A stretch of 64,000 bases of DNA from Pholiota molesta (GCA_014925825.1 JACGCK010000031.1:124001-188000), one strand, 5' to 3'; counted from the stretch's first letter, positions 19,239 through 32,525 are shown. The notes: generated from the sequence alone by a model not told the origin. Translations and numbers: made by a program.

Positions 19239-22011
19239 TCAAGCAAACTCCGACTTGCGCTCGTCCATCTGTATCCACAGACCTCCCTAAAACACAAACT
19301 TCAGTACACACATCCCAAAAAGCACCAAGGCAAACAAAGAAGCAAAAAAAAAAAACAAAATCCACCCACCTTCACATACATCGTCAAATGCGTCCCCGGC
19401 ACGACCCTCTCCCCCGCCTTCCGCCCGCCGCCCGCCGCCCACGCCTCGGGCGGCCGGCCCCCCCGCGGCTGCGCGTCCGGCGCCATGCGGAACCCGCGGA
19501 ACCCCTGCAGCAGCCGCACGAGGAAGAAGGACGTCTCCTGGTACGCGAACTGCTGCCCGAGGCAGATGCGCGGGCCCGCGTTGAACGGGCTGAAGATGAA
19601 CGGGTTCGGCGTGAGGTATTTGTGCAGGCGCGCGTCGAGGAAGCGGTCCGGGTCGAATTCGAGGGCTTGTTGAGGCCATTTAGTGTCGTTGATTTTGAGT
19701 GGAGTTGGGTAGAGGAAGGAACGTACCGTCTGGGCCCCAGAGGTCTTTCCTCCTGTGCATGAGCATGATCGCGTAGATGACCCTGCGGAGAGTGTTAAGC
19801 CTCAGAGTGGAAAGGAGTAGTTTGGCGTACGAACTTGGTGTTGGCCGGAACATAATATGGGGTCGATCCAGGGGTTTTCGAGTCCAAGACCGTGGGTCTG
19901 TTCGATGTTCTATTATATTTAATTAGGATTGGGTAGTGATAGCTTGTCGAATTTGAGCTTACCGGCTGTCGAAGGGTCTGGATTATATAAAATAAAAGGC
20001 AGTCATTTATGACTACGATTCCTCTGTAAATATATAGGGAAAGAAACGCACACTGCAGGGTAAAGCCTCAAAACCTCTGTATTCCCAGAGGGGAATCATC
20101 AGCCTCATCAGCCCTGTTTTTCCGTGTCAAACCGGCGAGACACTAACCGTTAATAAAAGCCCTAAGATACTTCATATCGCGAATATTATCGTATGTGGGT
20201 CTGTTGTTGCCATCTACTGTGTCGGCTATTTCTTTATGCAGACGTTCGGCGATTTTGGGATTCTCGCAGAGCATGTAAAGGGCGAATGTCAGCGTGCACG
20301 CGGTCTGGAATCATTGTCTGTCAGATCATGTTGCAGCGTTGAATAGTAGGCATTCGACTCACGGTGTCCCGACCAGCGACGAGGAGGTTGAGCAACTGTA
20401 ATCAGCGGTTAGATTAGAAAGTCTTGAAAGCCAGTAGTAAACATAAAACCGACTTCATCCTTGAGCACGGTTACATCTACAACGGTTGAGCATTCTCGCT
20501 CATAAAATATTTATGAAAAAAATACGAACCTTGAGTCTTCTGTATCAAGTGCGAAAGCAACGTATCATCCTCGTCTACCTTGCCATCCGCGTTCATGTTC
20601 CTCTTCCTGAGGGCTTCCATCAAGACAGGCTCAGTAAATTTATCCATGATCTCCCGGAGGGGCTTGATCTTGTCGCCCCAGAACTCCTGGAGCGGCCAGC
20701 TCGGGCCCGTCCTGCCACGGATCGACGAGAGGATCTGGCCTTGCAAAAACGCATCGACGAAGACATTCGAGGGGTGGGTGCGGAACGTGGCCGAATTGGC
20801 GAGCGGGGACGACTCCGGATAGGGAAGGCCGGCGGAGAGGGACTCGACGTTGTGGCCGAAGAGGAACTGGGTGGCGGAGTCCAAGGTGAAGCGAGATACT
20901 AGGTCCTATAACGTTAGAGCGGGAATTAGTGGATATTTCTCTTTAGAAGGCATGCGTGACCCACCTGGAAGTCGATGGGATATCCCTCTTGCAGGCGGGC
21001 CTTTGCTTGCTTGAGCGCGCTATCTGCGTTGATGTCAAACATGTCGAAGTGGCTGATCCTGTCTCTGGTGAAGAAAGGACGGGTCATTGAACGATGGAAT
21101 CTAGGAATCGAAATCGTCATTCAACATGAATATTTAGACCGGTATGGTAGCAGCTGACATACTTCCACATTTCGCCTATAAAATGGAGGATATCCGTCAG
21201 CGGTACTGCTGGTGAGAAGCGGGGATATACAGACCATCTGAATTGAAAACTCCAGTACCGAGGAGAGAACTGAATTGCGAGTTGAATGCAGGTCCTAAAC
21301 TCCGCATATTAGCCCAGCTTGTCCATCACAAGAATAGACATAATCGTACCTTTCTCGTACGCATCGAATTGGGTAGCAAGAATTTGCTAAACAAAATTAG
21401 AGTTACAGCATACCTGTGATAGACGTTCCAACTGTACCTTGATATGTTCTGGTTCGGCGGTCACCATCTAAAAATACGGAAGTTAGTTTAGAATGTATCG
21501 CTTTTACAGCATCGCAAAAAAAGTTGCGTGATGCGGATATTGGACGTACCCGGTTGTCAGACAACAACCTCAGCTGATACGTTGGGCCATACTCTTCCAT
21601 CCACTCTAAAAACCCATCTCCTGAAGGACAAGTTAGAGTAGAAAGCTGTCAATATCTAATACAATGGTCCATGTGCAGTGCCCGCTTGCCTGGATATCCG
21701 TCCTTGAGTTCCTGTACCATCCGCTTCATTATTGACAGTCCTGCGAAGTGGGGCAACTGTTCCTTCACGGGAGGAGGAAGAAAGGCGTTGTTGGCGGCAG
21801 CGGCTTTGGCGTCCGCATATTGTGAATAGCTGCGCTTGAGGATGAACAACACGGGGTGGATTGCCAGCACAGCGAGGCCGGAGGACCAAATTGGAATAGA
21901 GGCTCCAGTTTCTATCTCGATTAGCCTTAGGAAAGCGAGAACCGTGGCAGAAGGCAGGACAACATAAGGCAGGAGTTTGAGAAGGTAAAGAGGTCCCGGC
22001 GGAAGCTCCAT
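19239..22011 (-). CDS. Cytochrome P450 monooxygenase (CYP63-like)
   Basis: A multi-exon P450 with start [20 protein letters not shown] and an N-terminal membrane anchor followed by more hydrophobic sequence. The C-helix region has [12 protein letters not shown], the I-helix [11 protein letters not shown] with the oxygen-activation residues, and the haem loop [18 protein letters not shown] with the Cys ligand. The last exon (19239-19286) encodes [15 protein letters not shown] after HLTMYVK. The long two-segment N-terminus and the haem-loop wording resemble basidiomycete CYP63 enzymes, which hydroxylate alkanes, fatty acids and aromatic compounds. The exact subfamily and substrate are inferred. 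About a dozen short introns are present; the first appears to use a GC donor (CCAG then gcaagc). The haem exon is markedly GC-rich compared with the rest. Confidence 0.88.
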
Positions 22012-23603
22012 GTTAATCTGCGAGTGAGCAGAAAGCAGGAAGGATGTAGTTTTTGATCAGGAAGCGAGCGAATGCTAGTGAGCAGTGAGACTGGCGGGGT
22101 ATAAAAGGAGTTGAAGGCGGAGAACGTGATTTTCAGGGAACACTCACAAATAGCCGTATGTAGCCCTTCCATATAAGGTCGTAGATTGAAATCTCGCTGG
22201 TTCCCCTACGTCCACGAATCTAGCCAGGGCCAAGAATAGGCGATGCTACGTGCCACTTCATCGTATGTATACTGATCCTCCCCTTCATCGGGTGTGGCAA
22301 TTTCCCTAGAATTCTACAGAAAACTATACGTAGAGCGTGCGGCACCCCTGTGTTCGTGACCCAACGCCGATACATATATACCTATGATAATGATGGTAAC
22401 TACTAACGCCTCGAATATCATTCCAATATCATTCACATGTTATTTAAATAATTTATTAACACTTGGTAGCAGCTACATATTAAAGACTTTAGATACGGTA
22501 TGCACGATGTCATGCAATAGCTAGCCTCACTCGACACTAAAACCAGGGGACTTGAAATTATGCATTTAATTTTTTAGAACTTCAATCATCTTGGGCAGTC
22601 ACAGGATATTATCCAAAGATCTTCGGGTTCAAGGCAGGTGGCACAACGGATTTCTTGTCCGTCTTAAGTCCGTGGAGGCGGTCAGCGGTCACTAGGTCAG
22701 TGTGCTGTAATGGGACTATTCTTATCCATCCATACGAGAAGGTAGAAAAAAAAATCTGTACAGGCAGCAGCTCCGATGACGTCGCGGACCGTATCTTCAT
22801 CTGCACAATGCGGTATAGGAGGAGCGTGGATCGTAATATAAACTCAGTCTCGCCCCGGACAGCGGCGTCATTTTGGACCGTATAGCTTGCGTATAACTGT
22901 CGGCGCAGATCTGAGCCGCGACGCGCGTTGCGGAGCGGCGTGTATTACAAAACAATCAGCACAAGCTTTTGCGCTATAGGGTTGAGTATGTTCGGAAAAT
23001 TAAACGCCGTGCGCAGTTTTATGGCATCCATGGAGATGTACATACTATGTATCGCCTGATGATAAAGAATCTAAACAGTTTCCCATGATGATGGAAGTGG
23101 CTGAGTTATCGCGACAAAAAAACTGTTCACCTGATATTACTTATTCTCATGCATGATGCCAGCGTATGAATGATAGAGTAATCTTGGCAAATAAGTCATC
23201 TAAAACCATAAGAATCGAGCCTTCACTAGACATACGCCATGACATGCTGACATTTAGGAACGGCTCACCGTTATCGACTGGTTATCAATCTCTGAATGTG
23301 TTAATCTTAACACTGGTCTATACTTATCTCATAAGATCAGTACAGCTCAAGAAAGGATAAAGTCATACAATCAGAGAAAACCGGCTGTCGGGACGCTTCG
23401 CCGCAAGACGACGGTTCAACATAAAAATCCATAAAGTAATCTATGAAATGAGGAAGTAGAGTACAATACCATCTAAAATAATAGCAGTACGCATTACAAT
23501 ACAGAATAACACACACCTAAGTACATTCATTCATAAATTAGAATTTGGGACGAGTGCACATGTTATCGTCTCTTTCGATCGTCATTCGTTTGGCCCGAAT
23601 CGT
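22012..23603. other. Intergenic, AT-rich, no gene seen
   Basis: About 1.6 kb between the P450 start and the 3' end of the transporter gene. It holds only short ORFs without recognisable domains. A small GC-richer island lies near 22640-22940. Confidence 0.55.
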
Positions 23604-25162
23604 TCATTCCACTTTATTCTTGTCTTTCCCCGGTACTTTGACCGAAGCTCTAGCCTTAGGCCTCGTGCTCCCAATCGTATACCCAATAGTGCCGAGCAGC
23701 ACGAGCGCCGCGCCCGTCCACATCATCCGATTGTCGACTTCCTGCGGGCGCTTCCCCGCTCCGGTCCCAACGAACGCCGAGCCAATCAAACTCAGCGCAG
23801 GGTCTACGTCAACGCCAAACACCCTGAACCCCTTCCCTCCGTCCTCAACGAAAGGGAGCCCAATAACATGTGCGAGCCGCCGCAGGCTGGCGAGGGCGAA
23901 ACACCGGAGAGCGCGCCCCACCTCCGACACGCCGAGGACGCTGACGATCAAGCTGACGGCCTTGCGCACGACGAGGACGAGCGTCACCGTAAGCGCACTT
24001 ACGCGCGTCGTGAGCCGGTGCACCCCGGCGACACAGAAAAGCTGCGTGAGCGTGTTCATCAGAAGCGGGAGGTATATATGTGGGACCGAGAACGAGAGCA
24101 GGAATGGATACTGCAGCAACCCCGTTGCCCGTGCGGTGTCGTTACTGAGAGGCGCTTGAGCGATGGCCAACAGAGATGCGTTCTTCGACAGGGGGAAGAG
24201 GTGGATTGGAAGACGGGGAATGGAGAATGGAGGAGGTATGTCCATTGGGAAGGGCGTAGAAAGGTTCACTGACGTCGGGATGGGGATGGGGAGGCTGAAC
24301 TGCGCTTGTGGGCCCGTGCTGTTCATAATGTCCAACTGGGCCAAGATGTCAGGTAGGAGCGGTAGGAACAAGGGGAGCGAAAGGAAGTGGAGGTAAAACA
24401 ACGATTCTTGCCATGGAGCAGGTGTATTTGAATTGGCAAGGCCGGGGTTGTTGTTGCAACTGTTCTGCTGTACTTTGTGTGGGTCCAATCTTGCAGGAGG
24501 CCAAGGAAGCCACTCAAGACTAGCGCGAGAGTTAGAATCAATATTCCAGTGGCGTATTTGTAGGTGTCGATAGCAGCGGCATTCTTGACTGAGGAGGATT
24601 GGGCGGAGAGTGTGGTGAGTATCACGCCCATCGTGACCAATAACACGGAGGCGATCTGGAGTCGGGAATATCTGGCAAGAGGGATATTAGATTTCTCTAG
24701 AGAGAAGCTAAAGCAAGAACCATAGTAAAGGATGTAATGAGAAATGATTTTTCAAGCAAAGACCACTCACTTCTTCTTGGGAATTAGCCAGCCGAGAATC
24801 AAACTGATTATTAAACCTCCGCTTCGAAATATGATATGGACAGCCATTGGAATGTTATAGGCAAACGCAGCATTGTTGAGGAGAGATATCATATAGAATA
24901 ATGCGACCTGGACCAGATAAGTGGAAATGGGCACCCGACGTGGTCGAAACCCGGGTCCGAAGCGAGTCCAGACGAGAAATTTGGGGAGTCCATATAGGGA
25001 TATGACTAGAAATTGGAAGAATGTAATTACAGATCCAGCATTTGGATGCTCCAATGTAAGTTGCTCTAGAGTTATGGCGTTGCTGCAGCATCCGCCAAAA
25101 ATAAGTGAGATGGTCGTGACCCAGCTTGAGATGAGAGATAACATGGGGAATAAGATAACCAA
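23604..25162 (-). CDS. YEA4: Nucleotide-sugar transporter, UAA family (UDP-GlcNAc type)
   Basis: Exon 1 (24771-25162) has several hydrophobic helices and the family features QLTLEHPNAGSVITFFQFL and NNAAFAYNIPMAVHIIFRSGG. Exon 2 starts at 24671 (YSRLQIASVLLVTMGVILTTL). The rest ends at 23604 with NNRMMWTGAALVLLGTIGY-like helices and a basic tail. Proteins of this family carry UDP-GlcNAc from cytosol to ER/Golgi for chitin and glycan synthesis; yeast Yea4 is the closest model. Start codons at 25162 and 25144 are both possible. Between TKYSRT and PWQESLFYLH the reading frame shifts by one near a G/C run at 24444-24447. No GT-AG intron resolves it, so a missing base is likely. A long luminal-looking insert, rich in Pro and Ser, lies in the middle. 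Confidence 0.8.
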
Positions 25163-25770
25163 ATAGAGGATAGGATTTTTATACGATGTTATGATCTGCT
25201 GTCTTTATAGTTTTCGTAGTGTTGCCATGTGGGATTGTCGAGGCGAAAAACGAGGGAGACGCAATGTGGTGAGGTCTGTAACTCAAGGAAGAGTGAGATT
25301 TGACATGGCAGTGACAGTGACACGCGACGACGGGACACGTTGGAGTAATACACGTGATAGTCACGTTAATTCGAACTCAGCAATAAGCGCGCGTCAATTG
25401 CCGTGGTGGCTTTTCAACGTTTCGTTCTAACTTCCATCTCCTGCTTACCTTTGGCTGCAGAATGACACTTGTAAACGCTAGGATCTTGGGCTATATCTTT
25501 TGGGGAATGGTGTCATGCTTATTGAACTAAAGAAACCCTTTAAAAAAACTTGAATGCTGCCCTTCAGTTTCCTCCTGCTCGTGATTTGCGATCGAGCCCA
25601 GGGTCCCCTTTCCAGCCTCAAAACCACGCCCGGGACAGAAATTTTTTTATTCCCCTTTTTCACCCCCTCCTTTTATCTTATACATCCCTTGACGGGGTAA
25701 TCCGTAGACGTATAACATAAATTTTCAGTGCTTCATCCCACATCCTAGCCACCCACTCTCCCTTTTAAAT
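25163..25770. promoter_or_regulatory. Divergent intergenic region, transporter/cyclin
   Basis: About 600 bp between the two start codons. The cyclin side is pyrimidine-rich (tttttattccccttttt near 25640-25675), as in many fungal promoters. No specific factor site is called. Confidence 0.4.
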
Positions 25771-27649
25771 ATGGCAGAGCAACAACCCTCGCAACGCCGG
25801 CACCCTGCCTCGCTCATACCTATGTCAGAGCACAACCCGCTTCTCCTATCGCTCATGGGTCGGCGGGTTTCCATGGACATGATCGACTATGTCGCCCGCC
25901 AAGCAGCGAAAGTCATCCGTATCGAGGGCGAGACGGAGCCTCCATCTGATGACACTCGTCCGCCTACCGTGCCTTTGCCAACTCCGCCGATAACGCCCAT
26001 TAAAGTCAGATTTTCTGACATGAAGGAAGCAAGGGAGTCGAAGGAGACGACAGACCTAGCAGACTCGCCGGACCCAGAGGATCCTCCCTTGATCACATTG
26101 GACAAGTTCATCCTCCATCTTGTCCGCTGTTCAAACGTCCAGGTTGGAACTCTGCTTAGCACTCTGATTTACCTTGAGCGGCTACGGTCAAAACTACCCA
26201 CCATGGCAAAAGGTGACTTATCCCTACTCTTTCTCACGTTCACTCACAGATTTACTCAAACTCGCAGCAGGTCTTCCCTGTACGCGGCATCGCGTCTTTC
26301 TTGCAACGCTGATTGTGACTGCGAAATATCTAAACGACTCGTCGCCGAAGAACTGCCACTGGTCCAACTATGCTGTCCTCTTCGATGTGCCTGAGATCAA
26401 CCTGATGGAGAAGCAACTGCTGTATCTGCTGGATTATGACCTGCGTTTCGACGAGGCTGAGGCATGTAAACATTTTGCGCCGTTCATGACTGCAGACTCT
26501 GGCCAAAGTACGCGTTCTTCTGCGGTCAACAAGGTCGCCAAAGCAGGGAAGGCGAGGGCCGAGGCTCAACAGCAATCCTTGCCGCAGCTTCCGACTCCAG
26601 AAGAGAGGGAGCTTCAGATCCCCGCCCAGGCTCATTTGTCCTCTACGACTTCTTTGCCTGTTTCCATTTCTACGAGCTCGTCAACCGCTGCTGCCCTGTC
26701 CTCTGCTGTCCGTGGGATCGCTCGCCGGCTCTCAACAGCGCATCTGCGGCAGACAAACGCGTCATCAACCACGATGTATTCAAATATCAGCACGGATACG
26801 ACGTCGTCGACGTCTACATCAACATCCGATCTTATATCCCTGGTTGACGACAACGGCTCGAGCTCGTCCTCGTCTGGCTGGACAAGTAATGAATCGGATG
26901 CGGATGATGATGTCACCGTGAGCATCGTGGAACCCAGCTCTTCGTCGTCGAACCTTGGCCATCAGATCCCTATAAGCGCCGTCCTCGCGGGACCTGGAGC
27001 GATGAAGAAACCTTTTTCCCTGCGCCCTATACCTGCGCACGCTTACAAGACCTCAAATGCTAGCTTAGGTAAGGACGATACTACGCCCACTCGGGCGCGG
27101 AAGCCCTCTGATACATCCTCTGTGCACACTGTCACTGCTTCGCCGTCACTTGCGAGAAAGGCCCATGGCAATGCTGCCAACCGACCGGTGGATAGCTCAA
27201 CTATTGGCAAGCGTTCAATTTCGCTCTCGTCGAAGGCATCCTCTAGCTCAATCTGCACCCCGCAGAAGAGGGAGAAGGACCAGCTGCGCGTCCCTGCGAG
27301 CTCGACGATGCCCTCCCTCTCCTCCCCTTGCGTGAGCAAGGTGACGGGCATGCGGTTACGCTCGGGGTCTACCATCCAAAGCACCGTGACTTCGAGTACT
27401 TTGTCTAGCTCTGTTCCTCGTGCGGTATCACCCCTACCGTCGTTGGCCGTATCCAGCTGCCCAGCACCCCCAGGCCATGCGCTTTCCAAGCCTGCGCATA
27501 CTCCGACAAGGGGTGTGGGTGCGATCATCAGCCGCATGTGGGGCGTCGCTGCTGCGAATCTCAAGGTCGGCGGTAGTGCGTTGCAGAACCACGGCGCGGC
27601 ACACGATGCGGCGGAGGTGCGACCGCTGATCAGTAGCGGCGATCAGTAG
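25771..27649 (+). CDS. PHO85-type (PCL/PHO80-like) cyclin
   Basis: The model joins 25771-26212 and 26268-27649, giving 607 codons plus stop. The 55-nt intron joins PTMAK to AGLPCTRHRVFLATL. The cyclin box spans about residues 110-235 and includes LDKFILHLVRCSNVQ, RHRVFLATLIVTAKYLNDSS and MEKQLLYLLDYDLRF. These match Pcl-type cyclins that activate Pho85/CDK5-like kinases in cell-cycle, polarity and nutrient signalling. The last 370 residues are low complexity: very rich in Ser and Thr, with many possible Ser/Thr-Pro sites, and probably disordered. Fungal Pcl cyclins often have such tails, which are targets of regulatory phosphorylation. The specific Pcl subtype is not determined. Confidence 0.85.
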
Positions 27650-28526
27650 TGGGCAATGGAGCGTCTTGGTCGCCTTCTGCAAAATAGCGATTCTCGTGCG
27701 TATTTTTGCAGATTTGAATTTTTTCAGGTTCGACCGAGGGAAATTAATGAACGACGTCATTTTTTTGCCTTCTTCCATTTGGCTAGAGTCCCTTATTTTA
27801 TTTATTTTTCCCTTTTTGTGCCTTCCTATTATTTGATTCTTTGACCTTTCGATCTGAATCATTCCTTTTCTCTTTTGTATTTCTTCTATCTTTTCTTTTT
27901 TGCTCCTTCCAAAATGATGCACCTGCATTAGTACGCCTTACAGTGCCTTACCCCGTCAACAGCTGCTTCTTTCCGGCCTCCGCCCCCGCCCATCCTCACC
28001 CAATTCCATGGGTACTGCTACACGCTTGTCAGCATACGAACGACGCCCACCCCATATGCTCCTCTCGACCTCTCCCTTTGGCCACCACCCTTATCATCGT
28101 CACCGGCCCTTCTTCCTACGCCTACTCTCGGATCCTATCCACTGATCATCATATATTATCGTCTCATCTATTTGCCCCTTCATCTGGCGTTCCTGCATAT
28201 CATAGTGGGTTCATCAGATTTCAACCAATGCACAAGCTACATCTATTCAAGCTACATCTACTATCCCACCTATGCGACTTTTACATTACGCCCACTTCTC
28301 CATGTAATTATTATAAACCATTGGATCGCGAAATGCTATTTCATTTGGCGCTCAAGTTTGAGGTGTATTGGGACTCCAATAATGCAGAAAGTGTTCTCGT
28401 TTGGGTCCTACACCCGAAGGTAGGCCTGGGTAGGCTAGAACAATTCCATATCAACACCAACAAAGCTAGCACAAGACTAAAGGATATACTTCCTACAAAA
28501 AAAGCAGTTTAAGATCAAAAATCCCC
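27650..28526. other. Intergenic between convergent genes
   Basis: About 880 bp. The first 250 bp are T-rich, like a 3' UTR. An ORF at 27841-28512 is open but has biased T/C composition and no recognisable domain, so I treat it as chance. Confidence 0.55.
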
Positions 28527-30430
28527 TCAATAATATTCCGCCGCCTCATTGTCCATAATAATTTTCATCCTCCACCCCCCAGCCACATCCCCATCAGGCT
28601 CCTCCTCCGCCCACGCCAGCTCCAGATCCACAGCCTCCTCGCCGCCAAACTTCCCATCCAGATCCATCAACTGCGGCCCCGGCCCCGCCTTCCCCGCACT
28701 CCCATTCCCCACGGGCGTCGCCGCCCCGCCCATATTCCCACTGCGCGTCCCACCCCCGCCGCCGCTGAACGCCGCCGCCGCGGCCTGCGCGCCGGTGACG
28801 ATGGTGTCGATGTCGACCTCCTCCTCCTCCGCGCGCATCTTGCGCTCGAAGAGCACGGCCTCGTCCTCGATGTCGAACTCGTCTTCGCGCTCCTCGTACT
28901 CGACGTTCTCGTCGACCTCTTCGAAGCCGCCGGCGAAGGCGCCCCAGCGCTCGGGGTTCGGGCAGTGCCAGATGAGGACGCTGCCTTGGTTGGTCGTGGA
29001 GGCGAGCATGGAGCGCGTGGGATGCCACTAGAAGCGTGGGTGTAGGTGTAGGTACGGGTAGGAGAAGGATGAAGTTGGGGGCACACTTACGTGGAGGTAT
29101 ACCAGGGGCTCGCGGCCTCCATCAAGGGCACTGGCGAACTGGCCGTCGTTCGAAATGTCCCAGATGTAGATTTTATGTCCTGCTGGATCTGCAGAGCCTG
29201 TGTGCCCTTTCGTTAGTCACAGAGGTGCCAGAAAATCTGGATTCCTTACCTCCAGCCAGCCATTCTCCATCAGGGCTGTAGCACATCGCGTGCCACGCCG
29301 TTCTGTTGATAGGGTCATTGAACCTGTGCGTAGGCTCTAATTCGATATCAAGAAAATCAAAGGTGATTGTCTGGTTCTGGAGCTCCGCTTCTGTTGGTGG
29401 GTCGGGATATTTTGGGAGGATGAATTGTCGAAGGGTGCGGTCCGAGGAATTGGTGACGAGTCGCCTGCCAGACTTTGCAAAATCCATGCCTTTCATCGTA
29501 CCTGCTCCTGAGATTTTGTGGCGCCCAATCATCTGGCAATAAACTCGGATTAGCCAGGATATAAGAAAAGGGTTTGGGTGTCAGAGAAAGGACCGTTAGG
29601 ACGAAGAAAACAAATATATCCCAAGGGCATCAACCTTATTTTCTTCTGTAAAAGGATAGACGTAAAGACAGAAAACTTACTGTTTTTGTGCGTGTGTTAA
29701 ACACGAGAATGAATCCAGAGGCCGTGCCTGCGAAAATGTTTTTCCCTGTTGGGTCAAAACGCGCTGTGGTCATTGGTGAGCTGAGCTCTAACGATATGAG
29801 AAGGATACTCGATAAAGTAGAATTTAAAAACATACCGTATAGGTCCTTCCTCGTCATCTCCTTCGTCAAGAATTGTTTCCAACAGTTCCACACGCGACCG
29901 CTGTTGCTTTCTATTATCGCACACGTATGCTTCGCCAGTGGCTAGGAGAACCAATATAATCTGACTATTTCGGGGATGGAATGAAGCAGAGACAACCGGG
30001 GCGTCGAAGCGGATGGAGGCGTATCGTTGTGGTGGGTCACAATCGGACGCTAGGTCCCATATGAGAACGTTCCAGTCCTTCGATGATGTGAGTAGGTATC
30101 GTGAATTACGCGACCAGCTGTGCAAGGTGAGCGGCCACCCATTGCAGGATATCAGTTAGACTCACTCAATGCTGGTTATTGTCTTTACATGGCCCTCCAA
30201 CCCTCGAATCGGAGCGCGCGTTTCGAGGTCCCATACTTCGACAGAGCAATTAAGACGCGCCGCGGCTATGAACCGTCCCGTGGAATCAAATCTGGAGAAC
30301 GTAGCTCCTGCATAGAGAGAAGTCTGGACGGCGGTGGGATGAGAGAGCGTGAAAGGATCTATATAGCGTGTTTGAGTTCGTTAAACACATATGTATGAAG
30401 GTTGTGCATACTAATTAAAGATTCATTCAT
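28527..30430 (-). CDS. SWD1: COMPASS histone H3K4 methyltransferase subunit SWD1 (RbBP5)
   Basis: Swd1/RbBP5 is a WD40 core subunit of COMPASS (Set1), which methylates histone H3 Lys4. The protein starts MNESLI, exon 1 being 30412-30430. Exon 2 is 30166-30358 (NPFTLSHPTAVQ) and exon 3 is 29836-30117 (WSRNSRYLLTSSKDWNVLIW). WD-type repeats run through the first two thirds (GHVKTITSI, SGFILVFNTRT, KSGRRLVTNSSDRTLRQF). The last exon holds the diagnostic Swd1/RbBP5 hinge: WGAFAGGFEEVDENV followed by EYEEREDEFDIEDE. It then has a GC-rich Gly/Ala stretch and the end EAAEYY. Introns are short GT-AG. It is divergently transcribed from the WDR89-like gene. Confidence 0.92.
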
Positions 30431-30751
30431 TTTCCAGCAATTTTCCAGTTACGACGTCGGCCGAGTTGTTATGATATACAGCTTCTGGACATGCTTTAAG
30501 CAAATTAGATCCTCATGTTCTGCCTCGAATCTTTGGAAAGAAAGAATGAGAGTGGCCAGGATGTGGTAGTGGACAAGGCATGTACGGGCGCTTTGCCAAA
30601 GATTCTGACGGGCTTGGCAAGCATGTGCAAATACTCGGATTTTGGACGCGATCATGATTATTTCAAAAAACTCACATTCCACCACCATCTAATCTTCTTC
30701 GTTTGTTAGAAAACCGCTGATATCTATCTTTGATACAAACACTTGATATTC
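30431..30751. promoter_or_regulatory. Divergent promoter SWD1 / WDR89-like
   Basis: About 320 bp separate the two start codons. No specific factor site was identified. Both neighbours are WD40 proteins but unrelated in family. Confidence 0.45.
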
Positions 30752-32335
30752 ATGGCAGAAAGGCACAAGCTTCTCCTCGTTTCACCTCATCTACAAGACG
30801 AACAATCGCCAAAAAGGACGACGGACTCTGATGGATACGCACTCTCGCTGAGCGCGTTGCCTGGCTATTATGCCGCTGCGATTGCCGGAACAACAACCTC
30901 GATGATAGACATACTTGACAGTACCACTTTGAGGACGGTACAGAAGCTTCCGGGACACACCCCTGTAACCACATCGCTGCACACCGCGGACACCCTTGGA
31001 GGCGTCGTCCAGAAATGCCTGGTTTCATCGGGAAAGGATGGAAGCATCATGGCGTGGGATCTGCGCTCTAATGCGCACAGTATCAAAAGTACGCAAACTA
31101 CTTTACCACCGGATTTGAGTTTTCTGACGGCTCATTAAGTTGATGGCTAGTGACCAACCTTGGAAAAAAGCACGCACTGCTTAGCTGCGCGATCTCGCCG
31201 GATGGCTTGACAGTTGCGGGTGGAACTGAACTAGACACGAAAATGGAGGAAGCTTCAATCCTTTACTGGTACACTATTTCCTTCTCGTATGATTTTTCTC
31301 CTGTCTTACTCGCAGTTTAGGGATCCTCGCCAACCAGCAACACCTTTGCGGGCCCATACCTCCACTCATTCAGACGACATTACCACCCTATCCTTCGCTC
31401 CCAGTAGGGACCCAGAAACCAACTGCAACATCATCCTCTCCGGCTCCACAGACGGCCTTCTTAGCACGTCAAACGCCGACGAGGACGACGAGGACGAAGC
31501 CGTCATCCAGGTTGGCAACTGGGGCTGCAGCATCGCGCAAGCCGGATGGATACACAACGACGACCCCCAGAAAGCGTCCATATGGGCAGGTGGTGACATG
31601 GAGACGTTCAGCACTTGGAAAAGCGACGTATGTGGAATTTTAATCTCATTTTGGCTTCAGAAGAAGATTGAGACGCGCAATGATTTTTTTAGTTGGACCA
31701 ACTGTTAAGCCTGGATCTACGCGCGCCTGTCCTCCATAGCGGTCGTGAATGGCTAACAGACTATTTCATCACCGCGCGCAGCACCAGTACCACAAATCCA
31801 AAGTTGAGCGTCTTCACCGGCTCATTCCAGTAAGCAATCATCCTTGGCCATTCCGATAAATCTTCTGAACGCGAAACCTAGAGGAGATGTGGCTCTCTTA
31901 GGCAACATGAATACGTCCGTCCCAGACGCGCCGTGGTGTCTGTACAAGGTTTGGACACATGGACACAGTGGTGTCGTGCGCGATGTGCTTTGGGATGAAA
32001 GCGTACGTGTCTCGTACCATGTCCCGCCAATTATATTGCTGATGATCAAATGCTTGTCCAGAATCAGACGCTAGTAACAGGCGGTGAAGATGGGAAGATT
32101 GCCTTATGGCCTATCACTCCCATGGCTGATTCTATGGACGAGGATGGTGACGATGACGATGAAGATGACGACGACGCTATGGATGTCGACGTGGCTTCGC
32201 CCAAGCTGCGTAAGAGGAACTCTGACCCCACAGACGAGGAACGAGTGAGTATAGCAGTGTTATAAAATTTATTGTTACTGTTACTAATATATTTTGATAT
32301 CTGTCTTATAGAATGGGAAGAGAGCTAGGCGGTGA
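30752..32335 (+). CDS. WDR89-like WD40-repeat protein
   Basis: The model joins 30752-31088, 31151-31268, 31321-31627, 31693-31829, 31882-32002, 32062-32244 and 32312-32335, giving 408 codons plus stop; all introns are GT-AG. The start MAERHKLLLV is the second Met-like site. WD repeats include KCLVSSGKDGSIMAWDLRS, LLSCAISPDGLTVAGG, DDITTLSFAP, SGSTDGLLS and TLVTGGEDGKIALWPI. Order and spacing match the WDR89 family, which has a propeller fold of unknown function. The C-terminus is acidic (MDEDGDDDDEDDDDAMD), followed by a basic end (NGKRARR) that could be a nuclear signal. Confidence 0.85.
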
Positions 32336-32525
32336 TCACATCCAAGTTCTCGATGAAGCAAACAAGTATTTTATTTGGGCTTGAGAAATGTATCGTCAGT
32401 TGTCCATTACATTCAAGTTCAGCTAAATTTTTTACGCCATCTCGCATGCATGTCTTTTTTGTATGTGACGGATATTGGCGCTGCTCTCAGCTGTCATCGA
32501 GTTTGCATTACCTTCTTTTGTCTCA

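Noticed and set aside
27841..28512. 223-codon ORF downstream of the cyclin gene
   Set aside because: T/C-rich composition and no domain; likely 3' UTR sequence.
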